From Wuchereria bancrofti (taxonomy: Eukaryota; Nematoda; Chromadorea; Rhabditida; Onchocercidae), in NCBI GenBank assembly GCA_005281725.1, contig SSBO01000006.1, positions 129,186 to 193,185 of the forward strand: a stretch of DNA of 64,000 bases. The letters are read 5' to 3'. The notes under the pieces are model-generated. The model was not told the origin of the DNA, searched no databases, and worked only from the letters and a program-made list of their open reading frames with translations. The stretch's first letter is position 1, and each line of letters opens with the position of its first letter. Both the position numbers and the translations under genes were made by a program. Shown in pieces: positions 13,401 to 27,300 of the stretch.

Positions 13401-16167
13401 TATGCATGCAATATTTTCTGTTCCATTTGGTGAACGAGAAGAGGTTAATTAATATTATTTATTTCATTTTTAATTTTAAATTTCAGTTTTTTTTCTTTTG
13501 ATAGGATATTTAAGCTAAAATTAAAATTTTAAATTCTGCTTTTTTTTTTTACTATATATTTCAGACCTTTTCGAAATAGTTAAGTGGTTCATTTCATTTA
13601 TTATTATTTTTAATTTTTTTTAAAAATTTTAATTAACCGTGTGTTTTTTTTGTAATTTATAACGACTTTTTTTTTATTATAGTGTGAAAAAATTTCATCA
13701 TTATTTTCCTTACCAAATATTTAGGTTAAAGTGTATAAAATTATAATTAATTAACTTTTAGGTTTCTGTATCATTACCTGATCGTGAAATTTTCAAGGAA
13801 ATACTAATAAAAATAGGATCATTTTCATCATATTTTTTTGGTCAATCATTATCAAAAATATTTACGTATGTTTAAAAAATTAAATTTCAATTAAAATTAA
13901 TTTATTTCAAACCTTTATGAAATTTTTTAATTTAATTTCATAAATAATAACATTTCTTTTTTTTTTCCTACAAATATTATTAAAATTAAAATTGTAGAAT
14001 ACTTGCTGAAACAGTAGAAGAATTTCTTTCAACAATAGAAACAAATGTAACTGTAGAAGAATTAAATATGTGGCGAGAAAATATGCATTGGATTTTGCTT
14101 ATTGTTGGTAGGTTTATTTTAAATTGAATTTTCTCATTAAAAATTAAATATTACTCTTTTCTTTTCTTTTTTTTTTTGAACTATTAAAGGTTGAAAAAAA
14201 AATTGAATGAAATTTAAACTAAAAACAAATTATAAGCGCAAATATTAACTTTTATTATTAAAATTCATTTTTCTTTTTTGTTTTGTTTTTTTCTTTTAAG
14301 GAAAAGTAAAAAAAAAGAAAATTTTTTGCTTGATTTTAATTCAAATAATTTAATGAAAACATTTTTATAAATGAGCAATTTGTTATAATTGTTTTATTTT
14401 TAGGTCATAGTTTGGTTGAGGAAGATGACAATCATAATTATGTATTTCAAAATAGATTATTAAATTATTATGAAAATATTGTAACAAGAGAAAATAATGA
14501 TTTTAGTATTTATGCATTATATATTAAAGCATGCATTGTTGAACCGCAAGATTTAACTGATCCATCAGATATTGATTTGGTGATAAAGTAAGTTAATGAG
14601 TAGCATAAGTAAAAATTTTCAAATATGCTAAATTAATTATTATTTCAAAAGAAGAAGTCAAAAAAAAAAAGAAAGTTCTTAGAAAAAATATAATTGACGT
14701 TAGCACGGAATAATTCTAGAAAAATTATTTGTTATAAAAATTTCATTCAACTTAAAAAATATATATCAAAAAATAAATAAAATATAGAGAAAATAAAAAA
14801 AGAAACTTTTTCACTAATTCATTAAAATTTTTGAAATTAAAAAATTACACTAATTATTTTAGAAAGTATCTAATAAAAAAAAAATTTATTTATTTCTAGA
14901 ATTATTGGTATCGTATTTGCATGGTTTTCGGTTGAGGATATACTATTAAAAGATCATTAATTCATTAAAATTTTTGAAATTAAAAAATTACACTAATTAT
15001 TTTAGAAAGTATCTAATAAAAAAAAAAAAATTTATTTATTTCTAGAATTATTGGTATCGTATTTGCATGGTTTTCGGTTGAGGATATACTATTAAAAGAT
15101 CATGGTATAGTAGCAATAAGTACGGAATTGTGTGGCACATCATTGTGGTGCGCAAAACGTTTAATTTCAGCGCTTGGAATACATATTCAAAATTTTCAAG
15201 GAACAAATCAATTAGCTAAAGTATCACAAGATATTATTCAAATATTAATTGATTTTGCTTTGCAAAAATCATTTCGAATAATTGAACTTATGCCAGATGA
15301 GAAAAAGTTAGTTATTAGCCATTATGTAACAGTTTTATTTTGATATAATTGTAATTTTAATAATTTAACAAATATTATTTGCATAACAGTTAACTTATAT
15401 ATATATTCTTGATATCTATATTTGATAATTAATAAATTAAAATTATGTAATGAATTATAATTTTGATATATTCAAACTATAGCAGTAAATTTTTTACATA
15501 TGTAATTGGAAATTGTTTTGGAATAAAATGATTTAAAATAGTACTTTTAAATATTTAATAAAAGAAAAAAATTAAATTTACAACACTGATATCTGATAAT
15601 AATTAATTATTGATTTTTAAAACTTAAAAATAGTTTCAATAGATGTAAAGCTAACTAAATTGCAACATATATAACGAAATTTAAATGAAAATAATCATAC
15701 GTAAGACATATAATTAAACTTATTCAAATTCCAAAAAAAAAAGTAGGAAAAAGTATCAATTAGTCATAATAATGTTTAAATTAATTATATTATAAAATGA
15801 TTTTTAGGTTGCTTTTAACTTCTTCTATACCTTTCATTTTCTTTTTTTTTTCGTTGCTATTAAAATTCTTGAAATTTCATTTAACAATTAACTTACCATA
15901 AATTTTCAATTGTGCTCCAGAGCTATAATCATGACCTTCATATCTTTTAATCAATATAATAATTGAATAATCAATAGGTGAGGCAATAATTATTGTAATA
16001 TAATATATCAGAAATTGAAAAATAATTAAATATATAACTAAAAATTAAGGAATAATCAAAATAGATGAGAAAGAAATAATTAAAATAGAAACACAACAGT
16101 ATGCATAACACGATGATAATAGTGACAATAATTGATAATATTGATAACAATAATAATAATAATGATA

Positions 16168-16198
<31 letters not shown>

Positions 16199-19100
16199 GT
16201 GATAATAATTAATAAATAAATGAACAAATAATAATGATTAATAAATAAACACAATAACAATTAATAAACAAACAAATAAATAAATAATAAATATTAACAA
16301 TATTAATAATAATACAATTTAAATTTAAATAATAACAGATAATAATTTATCTTAAAATTTTAGGATATGTACGGATGCAGTTCAATTACTTTCTACTTTA
16401 GCATATACAACATATCGTGAAACATCAAAGAGTGTTCATTTATATTCATATTTAACAACAGTAAAAATTGAAAATTTATCAGTTCGTTCATCGCTGCTAA
16501 AAGTATTAGTACAATTTGGCAGTATAATTAATGATGAAGGAAAACAAAAAACTTTATATGAAATGGTTAGTTCAATAAATTAATTAAACAAATTTTCTTG
16601 TTGTAAATTATTATTGAATAAAAAAAAAAGACAGAGAGAGAGAAAAATTAATTTACATTTCAAATTACAGTAATTATCTATGTTATATAAATTAAAATTG
16701 AATAAATTTGACGCAAAATAATAAATTTAATTTTAATTTTGCTTACTATCTTCATTTATTATTTTCTTTAAATTTTAACAATTATTACCTGAAATATTTA
16801 AATTGTATATGTATTTTTTTTATTCACTTATTTTTTTTTTTTTTTTTGCAGATTTTAATGCCTATAAGAAATAAATTTATGGTAATATGTGAGAAACCAA
16901 CAGCAACAAATAAAAATATTGAAGATTTATTGGAGTGTTTTTGTGCTGTAGCTGAAGCAACACAAAAATGTTCAGCAAATTTTTTATTTGGTTAAATTTT
17001 TCATTTCTTTTTCGTTTACTTTTTTTTTTTGGAAATTATTAAATGATTGTAATTAATCATAATTTACATATATACAAACATTTGAAAATAAATTTTTAAA
17101 AAAATTGTCTTCTTTGCTATTTATTTGATAATTTAAATTTTTAAATTAACAAAAGAAAAAATTGATAATTAATTATAATAATGCTTTTTTTTTTCTATTA
17201 ATTATTGATTATTTCAGAATATCTAAAACCAGTGTTAAATTTTTGCATTGATCTATTATCATTGTATACAGAATCGATATCTACTGTCAATGCTGTTCTT
17301 CAATTTTTTAATTGCTTCACAAAACGATTATCCATGTATTGTGATAATCACGATGATATGCTATTAATTTACGATGTGATATATTTCATTTCATTTCATT
17401 TCATTTCAAATATCAATTCTTATTTATTTCAATTCTAATCTTTTTTTAGCAATAGCCTATTCCATTTTTAATTTCAATTTTCAATTAAAAAAAATTTAGC
17501 ACGATTAAATTTCAAAAAAAAAAAAAAAATGTTGATATGAAAAATTAAAACTGTCTATTAATTTCTAAATTATTATCATTGCTAATAAAGTAGAAATACA
17601 AATATTTTTCTGATATTTTTAATGATTAGAAAAATTGAATTGCAATTCTTTTTTCATATATTTATGAAAAAAAAAGGGAGAAAAAAGAAATAGTTCAATG
17701 AGTTCGAGTAGCATTTGATATAATTTAAATAAAATAAAATTTAATTGAATAAATTTTTAAAATTTTAAAGATGCTATTAGAACTTATTCAAATGTATGAA
17801 ACAGAGCAAGCAGAACAATACAAAACATCCATTAGTAAAGAGAAAGCATCAGATTTGATTGTTTTATTAGAAATTCTCATAAATGCTTTGGATAAACGAA
17901 GTCGACCGGTTAATTTATTAACTGGTTCGTTGTTTCATTTCATTTTTTACACCATAAAAATTTTTAATTAAAATTTAGGAAATTAAAAAATTTCTGCTAA
18001 TTGATTTTATCATGGTAGCAAATAATTTAAAATTTGCATACTGTTAAAATTGGGCTATAAAAAAAGAGAGAAAAACTATTAATGTTATAATAAAATGATT
18101 ATTGTTATAGTAATAGATGATATTATAATACTATTATCATCATAATTAATAAATTAATTATTCAAATTGCTCTAATTATTAATTTTTTTTTTCTCGAAAA
18201 TACTATTTGTGCATTTAATATTTGATATTTTTAATTTACTTTTTTTTTTTCAGGTGAGCCAGAACTTATAGAAAATCGTTCACATATCATTGTGACAGCA
18301 TGCAATATGTTTTTATCAGTAATGAGATATGATTTCTTCAAATTACCTGTGTTACGTAAGAAGTAAAATTTGCTAATTAAATAAAAAAGAAATCAAATTC
18401 CATTTACTGATTATTTTTAAATTAAACTTATCCAATTTAAAGTTTAAATTTGAACTTTTTTTAAAATACCACTTTATGCTAATTAGGATAATATTGAAAC
18501 GTAAAATTTTTACTAATTAAATATGAAATATTACACATAAAAAAAAAATCGAAATGGAATATAAATTTAGTGCAAAAAGTTGTTTTTTTTTAATTCCAAT
18601 CAATTATTTTAATCATTGTTAAATTTTTTTGTAAGACTTATATATAGGAAAATTAAAAGAAATGAAATGTTAAAATAAACAATATCAAATCAATAATGCA
18701 TAATATTAGTTAAAATAATTAATTATCATATGATTAATTTCAGTTTTTATCGTTTTCTCAAATGTTCAACTGAAATGGCACCGGAATGTATTGCAAAATT
18801 ATCAGAGGAAAATTTTATTTTAATTGTGGACTATCTTAGGCGTGGCTTACAATCAGAAAGTGAAAAAGATAATTTATTATCTTCAATAAAAGATTGTTTT
18901 GAACAAGAGGTTTTCATTATTTCTTTTTTTTTTTTTTTTTTTTTTAAAATTATTTTAATACATTTAGTAAAGTTTATTTATTTTATTTCATATTATGTAA
19001 AAAATTATTTTATAATATATACTATTCATTTGTAATATTTTGCTAGCAATGAATGTTAAAGCAATTTTATTATATCGTTGAATTTATAAAAATGAAAAAA

Positions 19101-20187
19101 AAAAAAAAGAAAATGTTGTAATTTTAGGTATCAATTAATTCAGCAAATGCAATAACTAATTTGGGTATTTATTTTACTAAACATATAAGAAATGATACGG
19201 CAATCAAAAATTTTTCCATTCTTATTGAAGTATGTTTTCTTTTTTACTTTATATATATTTCTAGATTATTAAATAAGAAAATTTAAAATAAAATTGAATT
19301 AAATTTTTTAGATAAGTAATATTTTACATTAAAATAACATAATAGTTTTGCTTCATATTTGCAGTGAAAAAAAATAAATAAATAAATAAACGATCGAATA
19401 AAACTTAAATTACTTTTATTAAATAAAACCTGATAATTATTAACTTTCTCTTTTTATTATTGATAAATAAATAGAGTTAATTGTAATCAGTAATTGACAA
19501 TGATTTTAAAATTAATGTAAATGTTTGATCTATTTATTCTTATATTCTATTAAAATGTTAACTTTAGCAAAAATTAATTGCACACGACATACTATTAAAT
19601 TTTAAACAATATAAAATATTTGAAATAATTCATCGAAAAAAATTAATATTAAATCAAAATTTTATTAGTAAACAAAAAGATGATATTTATAGCCTACATT
19701 TACAATCTGTTTGAATGCTATGTGGCAAGAAGATGCGCAAAGTTTAGCTACATCAGCAGCTTTATATTCATTATCATGTTGTGATGAGGTATGATAAAAG
19801 AAATATTATTTGAATAAATTTCAATTAAGCAATCATAATTAATTAATTAGCAAATGAGAAATTAAGAAGTGACCACTTAAGTTTGGCTTAAAATAGGTTT
19901 AGTCTTTTCCTGTTTTTGTAAATTTTCAAATTCGAAAGTTGTTTAGCTCTTTTATGTGAAAAAATTACTGATAAATTATTCATTTTCAGGATGCATGCAA
20001 AACGTATATCAAAAATTTATTATCACGTGAAGTAAATCATCCACACCGAACGTTGCTACGTACCGCTTTTCGCAGATTAATGACTGATATACCGGGAAAA
20101 CGTCTTGAAAAAAGTGAACAACGTAATTTTCACGATCGTTTGAAGCACTTTTTGATTGAAACAAAAGGCCTACTTGTTATTGAATGA
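7485..20187 (+). CDS. XPO4: Exportin-4 (XPO4) copy B, complete tandem paralogue
   Basis: Full-length Ran-dependent exportin, 1153 residues; vertebrate XPO4 is about 1150. Coding exons, all phase-compatible: 7485-7583, 8097-8196, 8632-8773, 9334-9475, 9865-9981, 10399-10488, 10882-11043, 11480-11688, 11931-12093, 13189-13443, 13762-13865, 13998-14107, 14404-14587, 15046-15306, 16364-16565, 16852-16990, 17218-17375, 17771-17924, 18254-18362, 18744-18909, 19128-19229, 19693-19788, 19990-20187. The N-terminal part (residues ~20-160) matches the XPO4 N-terminus, e.g. SSPLHLAALMYFRDL, SALIVIRKWATLEP and KIRTEMLRSCAKLLKRSIFD. The C-terminus is FHDRLKHF...GLLVIE. The last ten exons match copy A exon for exon (261, 202, 139, 158, 109 and 198 nt are identical lengths). 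The start was chosen as the ATG opening a 33-codon exon that splices in frame; another 5' exon is possible. Whether it still binds XPO4 cargoes is unknown. Confidence 0.85.
12184..12608. repeat. ~211-bp intronic direct duplication meeting at a single N
   Basis: The sequence beginning at the TTATTTATT/GCTAAAAGATAGC stretch (~12190-12401) is repeated at ~12403-12608, both ending in ATTATCAAGCT. A single ambiguous base (12402) sits at the junction and the poly-A run differs in length (copy 1 longer). It lies in the XPO4 copy B intron between exons ending 12093 and starting 13189. An N at the joint suggests a scaffolding overlap that was not merged, though a true tandem duplication is possible. 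Confidence 0.8.
14815..15103. repeat. Tandem duplication spanning an intron end and the start of an XPO4-B exon
   Basis: Bases 14815-14957 are repeated at 14958-15103, differing only in poly-A length. Each copy holds the intron 3' end, an acceptor (TTTCTAG) and the first ~58 nt of an exon encoding IIGIVFAWFSVEDILLKDH. Only the second copy continues into the full 261-nt exon (15046-15306). The first (14900-14957) runs into intron sequence and has no donor, so it is a decoy exon fragment with a perfect acceptor. Confidence 0.85.
16100..16320. repeat. TAA/AATA microsatellite in an XPO4-B intron
   Basis: Runs of AAT/TAA trinucleotides with interspersed GATAAT and AAACAAATAAATAAATAA units. It lies in the intron between the exons ending 15306 and starting 16364. 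The low-complexity Tyr-rich reading frame on the other strand is a consequence of the repeat and is not a gene. Confidence 0.85.
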
Positions 20188-20326
20188 ATGAAATGCATAA
20201 TGCAATTGTCAAATTTCGTTGTTTTTCTTATTGATAAATGATTTCATATCATTTTTTTGCACTGGGATCATTTGAAAAGTAATATGATTTTTTACAGTTA
20301 ACATGTACTACTTACAGATTTACTGA

Positions 20327-20332
20327 AATAAA
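20327..20332 (+). terminator. Candidate poly(A) signal for XPO4 copy B
   Basis: AATAAA lies about 140 nt after the TGA stop of XPO4 copy B. The position suits a short nematode 3' UTR. It is supported only by motif and distance. Confidence 0.4.
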
Positions 20333-21317
20333 TTTACGGAAAAATTTCCTAGGAATAATAATCCTCAAAAATTGGAAATGATCACATACATAACGGAGCA
20401 GGAATATATGTTTTATTTATGTATGCTATGAGTGAAAGGGAAAAAAAAAGGAACTGTTAGAAATGAATGAGTGAGGAAGGGATCCATACTATGATATGGC
20501 GCAAATTATGGAGTAAATGAAAGATCTGAACGATGTGAAAAGCAACGATGAAAATTATAGAATTTAAAAGCTAAACTAATTTTTGCATCATTTGAAATGG
20601 TTGGGAATGAAAGTTATGAAATGCCAATTCCTCATTAAGATTATTGTATAAATAATAGACTAAAATAATCTAGTAATAATGAATAAACGACAGATTTAAA
20701 TAAATGATGAACAATTAAAATGTAAAAAAGTCACTAATAAAATTACGAAATAAAATATCTAACTCAATTTAGATGATCATAAGTTAGACATTTTTGAATT
20801 CTATTTCAAGAGAAAAACTGTTGCCGTAATAGATGGGGAAATTTCGAAAGAACTTTTATTGAAGGCAATTTCATTAACTTTATGAAGAGATGACAGCAGC
20901 CGACAAACATCGAACTTGGTGGCAAATTAATTAGAACATTAGAGCAAACATGAAAAAATTCTTCAAAATCAATGAAACTTGCGATTTTCTATTATCAGAA
21001 CAGAGAATTAAGCTACAGATAAAAAGGAATCTTGCTGGAAACTTCTCGCAAAAGCGTTCATCAATTTATTTATTGTCAGTACTTAATATCAAAGTCCAGT
21101 ACAAAAATCTTTGAAATATGACACAAGTGCCTAGATAAAACCATGATCCAGTACTGAAATATCAAGTTGAAGTTAGTAAACGAATACACAGAGACTGTAA
21201 ATAACACGAAATTTGCGCACAATAATAACCCACAGATATTTTAAATTCCAAATAATTTCCGAAAGATACAGAGTTCTTTGCTGTGCGAATTCATTGTACA
21301 GCACAAATGCTAAAAAT
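20333..21317. other. Convergent intergenic region between XPO4-B and MLF
   Basis: About 1 kb lies between the 3' ends of two converging genes. It is noticeably less AT-extreme than the XPO4 introns, but every frame is broken. It should contain the MLF 3' UTR; a minus-strand AATAAA (TTTATT at 21065-21070) lies ~250 nt past the MLF stop. No RNA gene recognised. Confidence 0.5.
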
Positions 21318-24300
21318 TCATTCATCATTCTCCTTGAACAGGCGTCCAAAAAAACCCTTTCGTCGTTTATGATTATTACCATCATCTTCTTCATCATCCG
21401 TCACCTCGCGAATTACCGGACCACCCGAACCAGACGCGAAACGAGAACTGGATCTGAAACAAAGAAAAGTAACGTGACACCAAGGATATATATTCACCAT
21501 TGCAGGGTAACAAAGACCAAAAAAAAGTACAACATTTCTCAAACTTTTTACTCACGTAAGTAAAAAGGAATAGTTACCTTTTTCCTCTGCCGTAATCATC
21601 CTCAACCATCACATCGCCATCATCCTCTTCATCCGGAAGAGTAATAATCGGTGCATTGGTGCCACTACCACCGATGCGCGATGCCTGAAAAATTCCAACA
21701 TTAATTTCATTTTTTCATATGCAAAATTCAACAGTAAAACAATTCCTTCTCTTCCTCCTCCCAATACATTCCCTCCGTTAAAGCTAATTTTCTAAAGATT
21801 TAAAACGAGGCAAACTGAGCATACGACGAACTTGACAAGTTTAAATGATAACAGAAACAATTCAAGGAATCACTAACATGAGTTCGACTGCTTGAAGTTG
21901 TACCACCATACCTATTGCCACCATCAATCGCACGAATTCTCTGGCCATCACTTCTACCACCCATCAGATTACGACGTGCACGGGATGCAAATTCACGATC
22001 AAACGCTTCCGCTTCATCTAAAATATTAACTGATTTCGCAAATTAACAAAATTAGTTCCCAACTTTACTTGTCATCAACACTCAATGAACTAAAAATGTA
22101 TGAGCTGGGAATTCTGATATTTTATACCGGAAATGATCATAAACGAGTTCATGACAGTAGCAATAACCAAAGCATTCGATAACAATTTCAATTATCTAAT
22201 TGTTAATGGTTGATAACCAGCTGAAATACCTTGTGCAAGATTAACAAAGCTCTGTCGTTCTCTGATTCGACCATCACGATCACGTTTTTTTTCTATCACG
22301 TGCGTACGATCGCCTATTGTATGTCCAATAGTGAGCTTATCACCCACACCATCCTCACCTGTTCGAATTGCATGCCTAAAATCCAAGCATTTTTTTAAAT
22401 TTTCCATCTTAGTTGCTGGCGCAAATTTCGCATTTTTTCGCATTACAAATTTCTTCCAGGAAAAACTTGTAACATTCAAGATGCTAAGGTATAATAACAA
22501 CTTAGTATTATTAAATCCTGCTCTACAAATTAATTAAAACAGAGTACCGTGTTTCTTTCACGTCGCCAGTTTTACGAATCGTTTTTTCAACTACTCGAGG
22601 TTGCCCACCGTTACGTCCGTCAAAGCTAATCATTGTTGAATGGGAAAACACATGCGTATTTGGATCATTCATTGCCTGTGTCTGGACATTCTCCTAAAAT
22701 TTCATTCAAATTAATTCCACTCTTGTCGGGAAACAAAAAGAATTAGAAATACAAAATTTATGCTGCATCAGATGTCCACAGTTCGAAAAGAGAAACCTAG
22801 TTCGATTCAAATCAAAACTGTAATCTTAAAATAGTGAACCATCTGTCTCATTATGCCGTCGTAGAAGTTAAAGCCAAATGGATCCATTAGCGCCAAATCA
22901 CGCGATTGCCGTGTTCCCGATGGTTCTCCCATTATACCTCAACACAAATTATATTCACATAAATAACATTAAATCCATCTTCACCTCCATTCTTAACCGC
23001 TTACCGAACTGTCAACATTTCTCTTTGAAACCTACTTCCGAACGGAAACGAAACAAAATCCTAAAATCAAATGAGGTAGAGACAACCGTCTTTAAGGTAT
23101 CTGCAGCCATGCAACTTCCAAAAGATGAAAAAATAGGCAAAAAAAAAATCTATACTCTACTAGCGTCATATCTTATGACAAAGATTATACACAACAACTT
23201 TAAACATTTTCAAAGAAAATTACTGTCAAATGTATTGTGCATGTTGAATATTGAACCAAATGGACTTAGCATGCCATGTGTCATTCGTTCCATATCGCGC
23301 ATCTGTTGTCTTATTTGATGATGTATATTCCTGGAAGTAAATACTTTTATTTAGCAAAACGGATGCGTCAAAATAAGATATATTTATTGTGATTTTTTTT
23401 GTCAAGGATTAAACTCACCTCAATCGTTTATTCGTTATATAATGCTAAATGTTTTAATGTTCATTAACCCTGCACTCTCACACTTCTAAAGTGTACTTTC
23501 ACTATTCACCACTGATAAGGTATTTCACTGCAAGTAATCGACTTTTTCAAAAAATGTGCTAAGATAAAAATATCGTTATGAACTATTGTGCAGCAAAGAT
23601 ATTCCTAAAAGAAATCTAAGTATGGAAGAAGGAAAAAGCTAAGCCTTAAGCAGCAGATCAAATTATTAAAAATTTCTGAATAGATGCTTAAACTGGGTAA
23701 CTATCGAAAATTGCATAAAATTAGCAAAAGAAACAATTTACATATCAAAAAACTAGAAAAATTTCATTTTCATTTAAAACCTGTTCCAGCTGGATGGAAT
23801 TATCTGAACTGTAAAAGTCAGTTCGGGATTTCTCTTAATGCAAATTCCAAAAAATATATATCGAAGTAAGGAAAGCATACATAAAAAACCGGATTGTTAA
23901 AAGTAAAAACTCCAGATAAGCCTAGATTTTTTGAATATCTACATCACAGTTTTCTCTTTAAAAAACGAGAAATTTAACTGATTTAAAACTTTCATAATAA
24001 TTCCATTCTAAAATTTGTTATAATGAAGCTTAAACGTGATTTTTTTTCCCAGCACCATCATCAGGCTAAAATGTACAAAATGAAGTTAATCGTAAATAAA
24101 ACAACCGCTAATTTAATCATTTCACTGCCATAATATTCAAGTTAACTAACTTTCGTAACATAAATTTACGCCTGTTCATCGTGAATCAACAAGAATAAAT
24201 GAAAAATGGGAAGTAATCCTCATTCATATATACTGAGTAGAAAAAAAAAAGGAGACAATGCTGTTCTTTCTTTCCTTTCTCTAACAATGTTAACTTCATT

Positions 24301-27300
24301 TAACACAAATATTATTTGATCCTATTTCAGATTTAAATTCGCAATTTAAAGAAACACATTTACAACCACTTAAATCTAAGAAAGAAAAGAATTTAAACTA
24401 GATTTAAATGCTTTTTTTTTCTTTTCTAGACAAATACTTTATTTCCTTATCATGGAAAAATAATATAAATAGAATTTTAGTTAACCATTTGATCATTCTT
24501 ATCAATCAATCTTAGCAATCACACTAACACACTTTAACATTATGAATTTTTCATGTTAATCCTATCTCATTTCTCATTTGTTTAGGCATGTTTATTTCCA
24601 ATCTTTCTGAAAAGACAACTTGCATTTTTCCAATCTTCTTCTGCTCGTTTTTTCCTTTTTTACCATCATCCATAATCAGTACTATTTCTTTCTCCTTCCT
24701 TTAAACTTTACAAACTGAAAATTCATCCACTAAAAATTTGTTCAAATTTTCCAACTAAGTCAAATATCTCGAAACTATTTTTATTTGTACTACTCCACTG
24801 CATCTTCATCAACAGTCAGCAAATCGTCAATGTATTCTCACATATCTTCCGACGTTTCTTTCTTTCTATCAGAAAAGCAAATAACTAAGGCAAAGCAATG
24901 CTCTATTTCTAAAATTAAAGTTAAAATTGAGAATGAAAAAAGAAGAGAAGGGAAAAAGAAAAAAGAAAGAAATAAAGAAAGAAAAAGAGTTCACAGTTTG
25001 AAAATTTCATACAAACAATAAGGAAGAGACATGAGAAAGAACTACGCAGACTATTGAATGATGAATCGAAATCAATAATTGAAACAAGAGGAGTACGTGA
25101 ATAGTCCAAAATACTATGGAAATAGAGAGAAAAAGAAAAAAAAGTAGTTCAAAGAGAACGCATCTGTGACAATTTCGAGATTGTTCCAGAACATTCGACA
25201 TTATGATAAAGCGGGTGAAACACTTATGAAGAATCTATTTGGATGTGCAGGGAAATAACCACAAAAATGATTGGAAAGAAAAAAAAAGAAGGGATACGTT
25301 AGTTAGTAGAATTCTAACCTGATTTTAGCCTGATTTCTGTGTAACCTGGCTTTAGCAGTAGAATTCTAACCTGATTTTAGCCTGATTTCTGTGTAACCTG
25401 GCTTTAGCCTAATTCTATCTAGGTTAAACATAATAATTGAAGCAATCTCAATGATACCCATTTTTGCTTATATTGTAAGCAATTCAATTATATACAGTAT
25501 GCTTCTCATTTCCTGCTTCACTCAATTAGTAAAGCTTTCTAAGCTTTTCTTTTTTTAAAAAAAAACATACAAAAGATAAACAATTATTGGTGTAACTATT
25601 AGTTATTACTTAAAGGAAAAAAGTCTTAAAAAAAACTGAGGATTGCAAACTTCCTTTCGTGCAGCAACTAATATGCTCTTTTTTTTTCTTATTTAATAAA
25701 ATTTACAGAAAGAGAAAAAAAAAGTCCATAAGCTAACAAATTGTTCAACCTTTATCATTAATCATGGAAAATTCGAAACATCTGAAACAAAAATGAAGCA
25801 CCTAATGATACATCACTGTTCTTTATCTTTATTTAAATTTCATTTATTGTCTAAAATCGAAAATCTAGGAAAAATAAGAAGTAAAAAAACTATCGTTGTA
25901 GCGCTAGGTTTCATTGATCACTTACCTAGAATTGTCATTGGATCACCACCAACAATACATATCATTCTATTATCTAAGCAACAGCAGATCACCTGAATTA
26001 CTTCAAATAATTTCTCAAAAGCTACATCATATGACTTTTTTTAAACTAACTTTTTTTATATCAAAATTTTTGGCTTTAAGTAACATTTGAGATTTGAATA
26101 TAAAATGATAAGAAATTCGAAAAAAAAGTCAAACCTGCCATTTAGTCGTGTAGTATAAATTTGTTGTTGACTAAAATGTATCATATCTTTGCGCAAAATA
26201 TTTAAACGCAAAATGCTTTTTACGCAAACACCCACAACCAAATTAGTTGCAAATAATTTATATGTAATCATAATAATATATTTATGTCATGCCCGTATAT
26301 ACTTGTTTGAATCTTTCATCAGTAATACATTGGGTACTATCACAAACAAGTTTTACCATATTTCTTTAATAGGTAACACATTTCACACACAAACATACCT
26401 TTCATCTCTTCTCACCTTCTTCTTCTTCTGCTGCTGTTACTGATCAACAAAATTTCACTGATATTTTTCTGTTTGAAACTATTCACCAACCTTTATGCTC
26501 TCTTTAAGCCTTTTTTAAAAAGCTCTCTTCATTAAATTTAAATTCCAACTTTAATCGTATATCACAAATATGAATGGCTGTAAGAAAGACAGCAATGACA
26601 GAAATGCAATGAAATATATTTTTAGAATTAAGTATGACGATGAAATTGTCAAAGAATATAAGTTAAATTGATGTCATAAATTCAATTTTTCGGAAAACTA
26701 ATGAAAGCACATATCTGATGTAAAATCATGACATTATGAGGTGATACAATCGTACTGCATAAATAATTAGTTTTATAATGAGGTTAACATATTTGTTCTT
26801 TTCCTACTCTTTCGAAATAATTTCATTCTTCATTTTTCCGAAAATATCATCCATTTGTTTACAGTGCAATGCAACACTATCTCGGTAGTTCCAAAAAACC
26901 ATCAATTTTTGCAAATGATGATCAAAAATGAACAATTATATTTTCCATCACTAATTCAATTCACTTGGTTGGCCTGGTAACAATCAGTACTGATGACATT
27001 TTGTTTCCTTAGACTAATAATTTAATCACAAGTATCTAATTAAAGAAATTTATATTCTTACAGTTAATTAAGGAAACTTATAGTCACACTTTGCATCCAT
27101 TCTATTATAATGGCATTCATCAAAACACAGTGGTCAGTCAACTCAATGAGAACGATATTCAAACATAATTTGCAAATTTCCTTCACTTGAAACATAGAGA
27201 ATGACATCCATGTACCAAATGCATTTTAAAACTCTTCGTTAGAAATATATTGCAATAACTAAACAGGTACAACAATTGAGACTTTCATTAAAGTCATAAG

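Noticed and set aside
14900..14957. A candidate XPO4-B exon start encoding the same residues as the exon at 15046
   Set aside because: It is the truncated copy of a tandem duplication, runs into intron sequence without a donor, and would duplicate residues if included.
16045..16260. Tyr-rich minus-strand open frame
   Set aside because: It is a translation of TAA/AAT microsatellite DNA within an XPO4-B intron.
21213..21563. 116-codon plus-strand open frame
   Set aside because: It is antisense to the last MLF exon and its intron. The minus-strand MLF reading is supported by family motifs.
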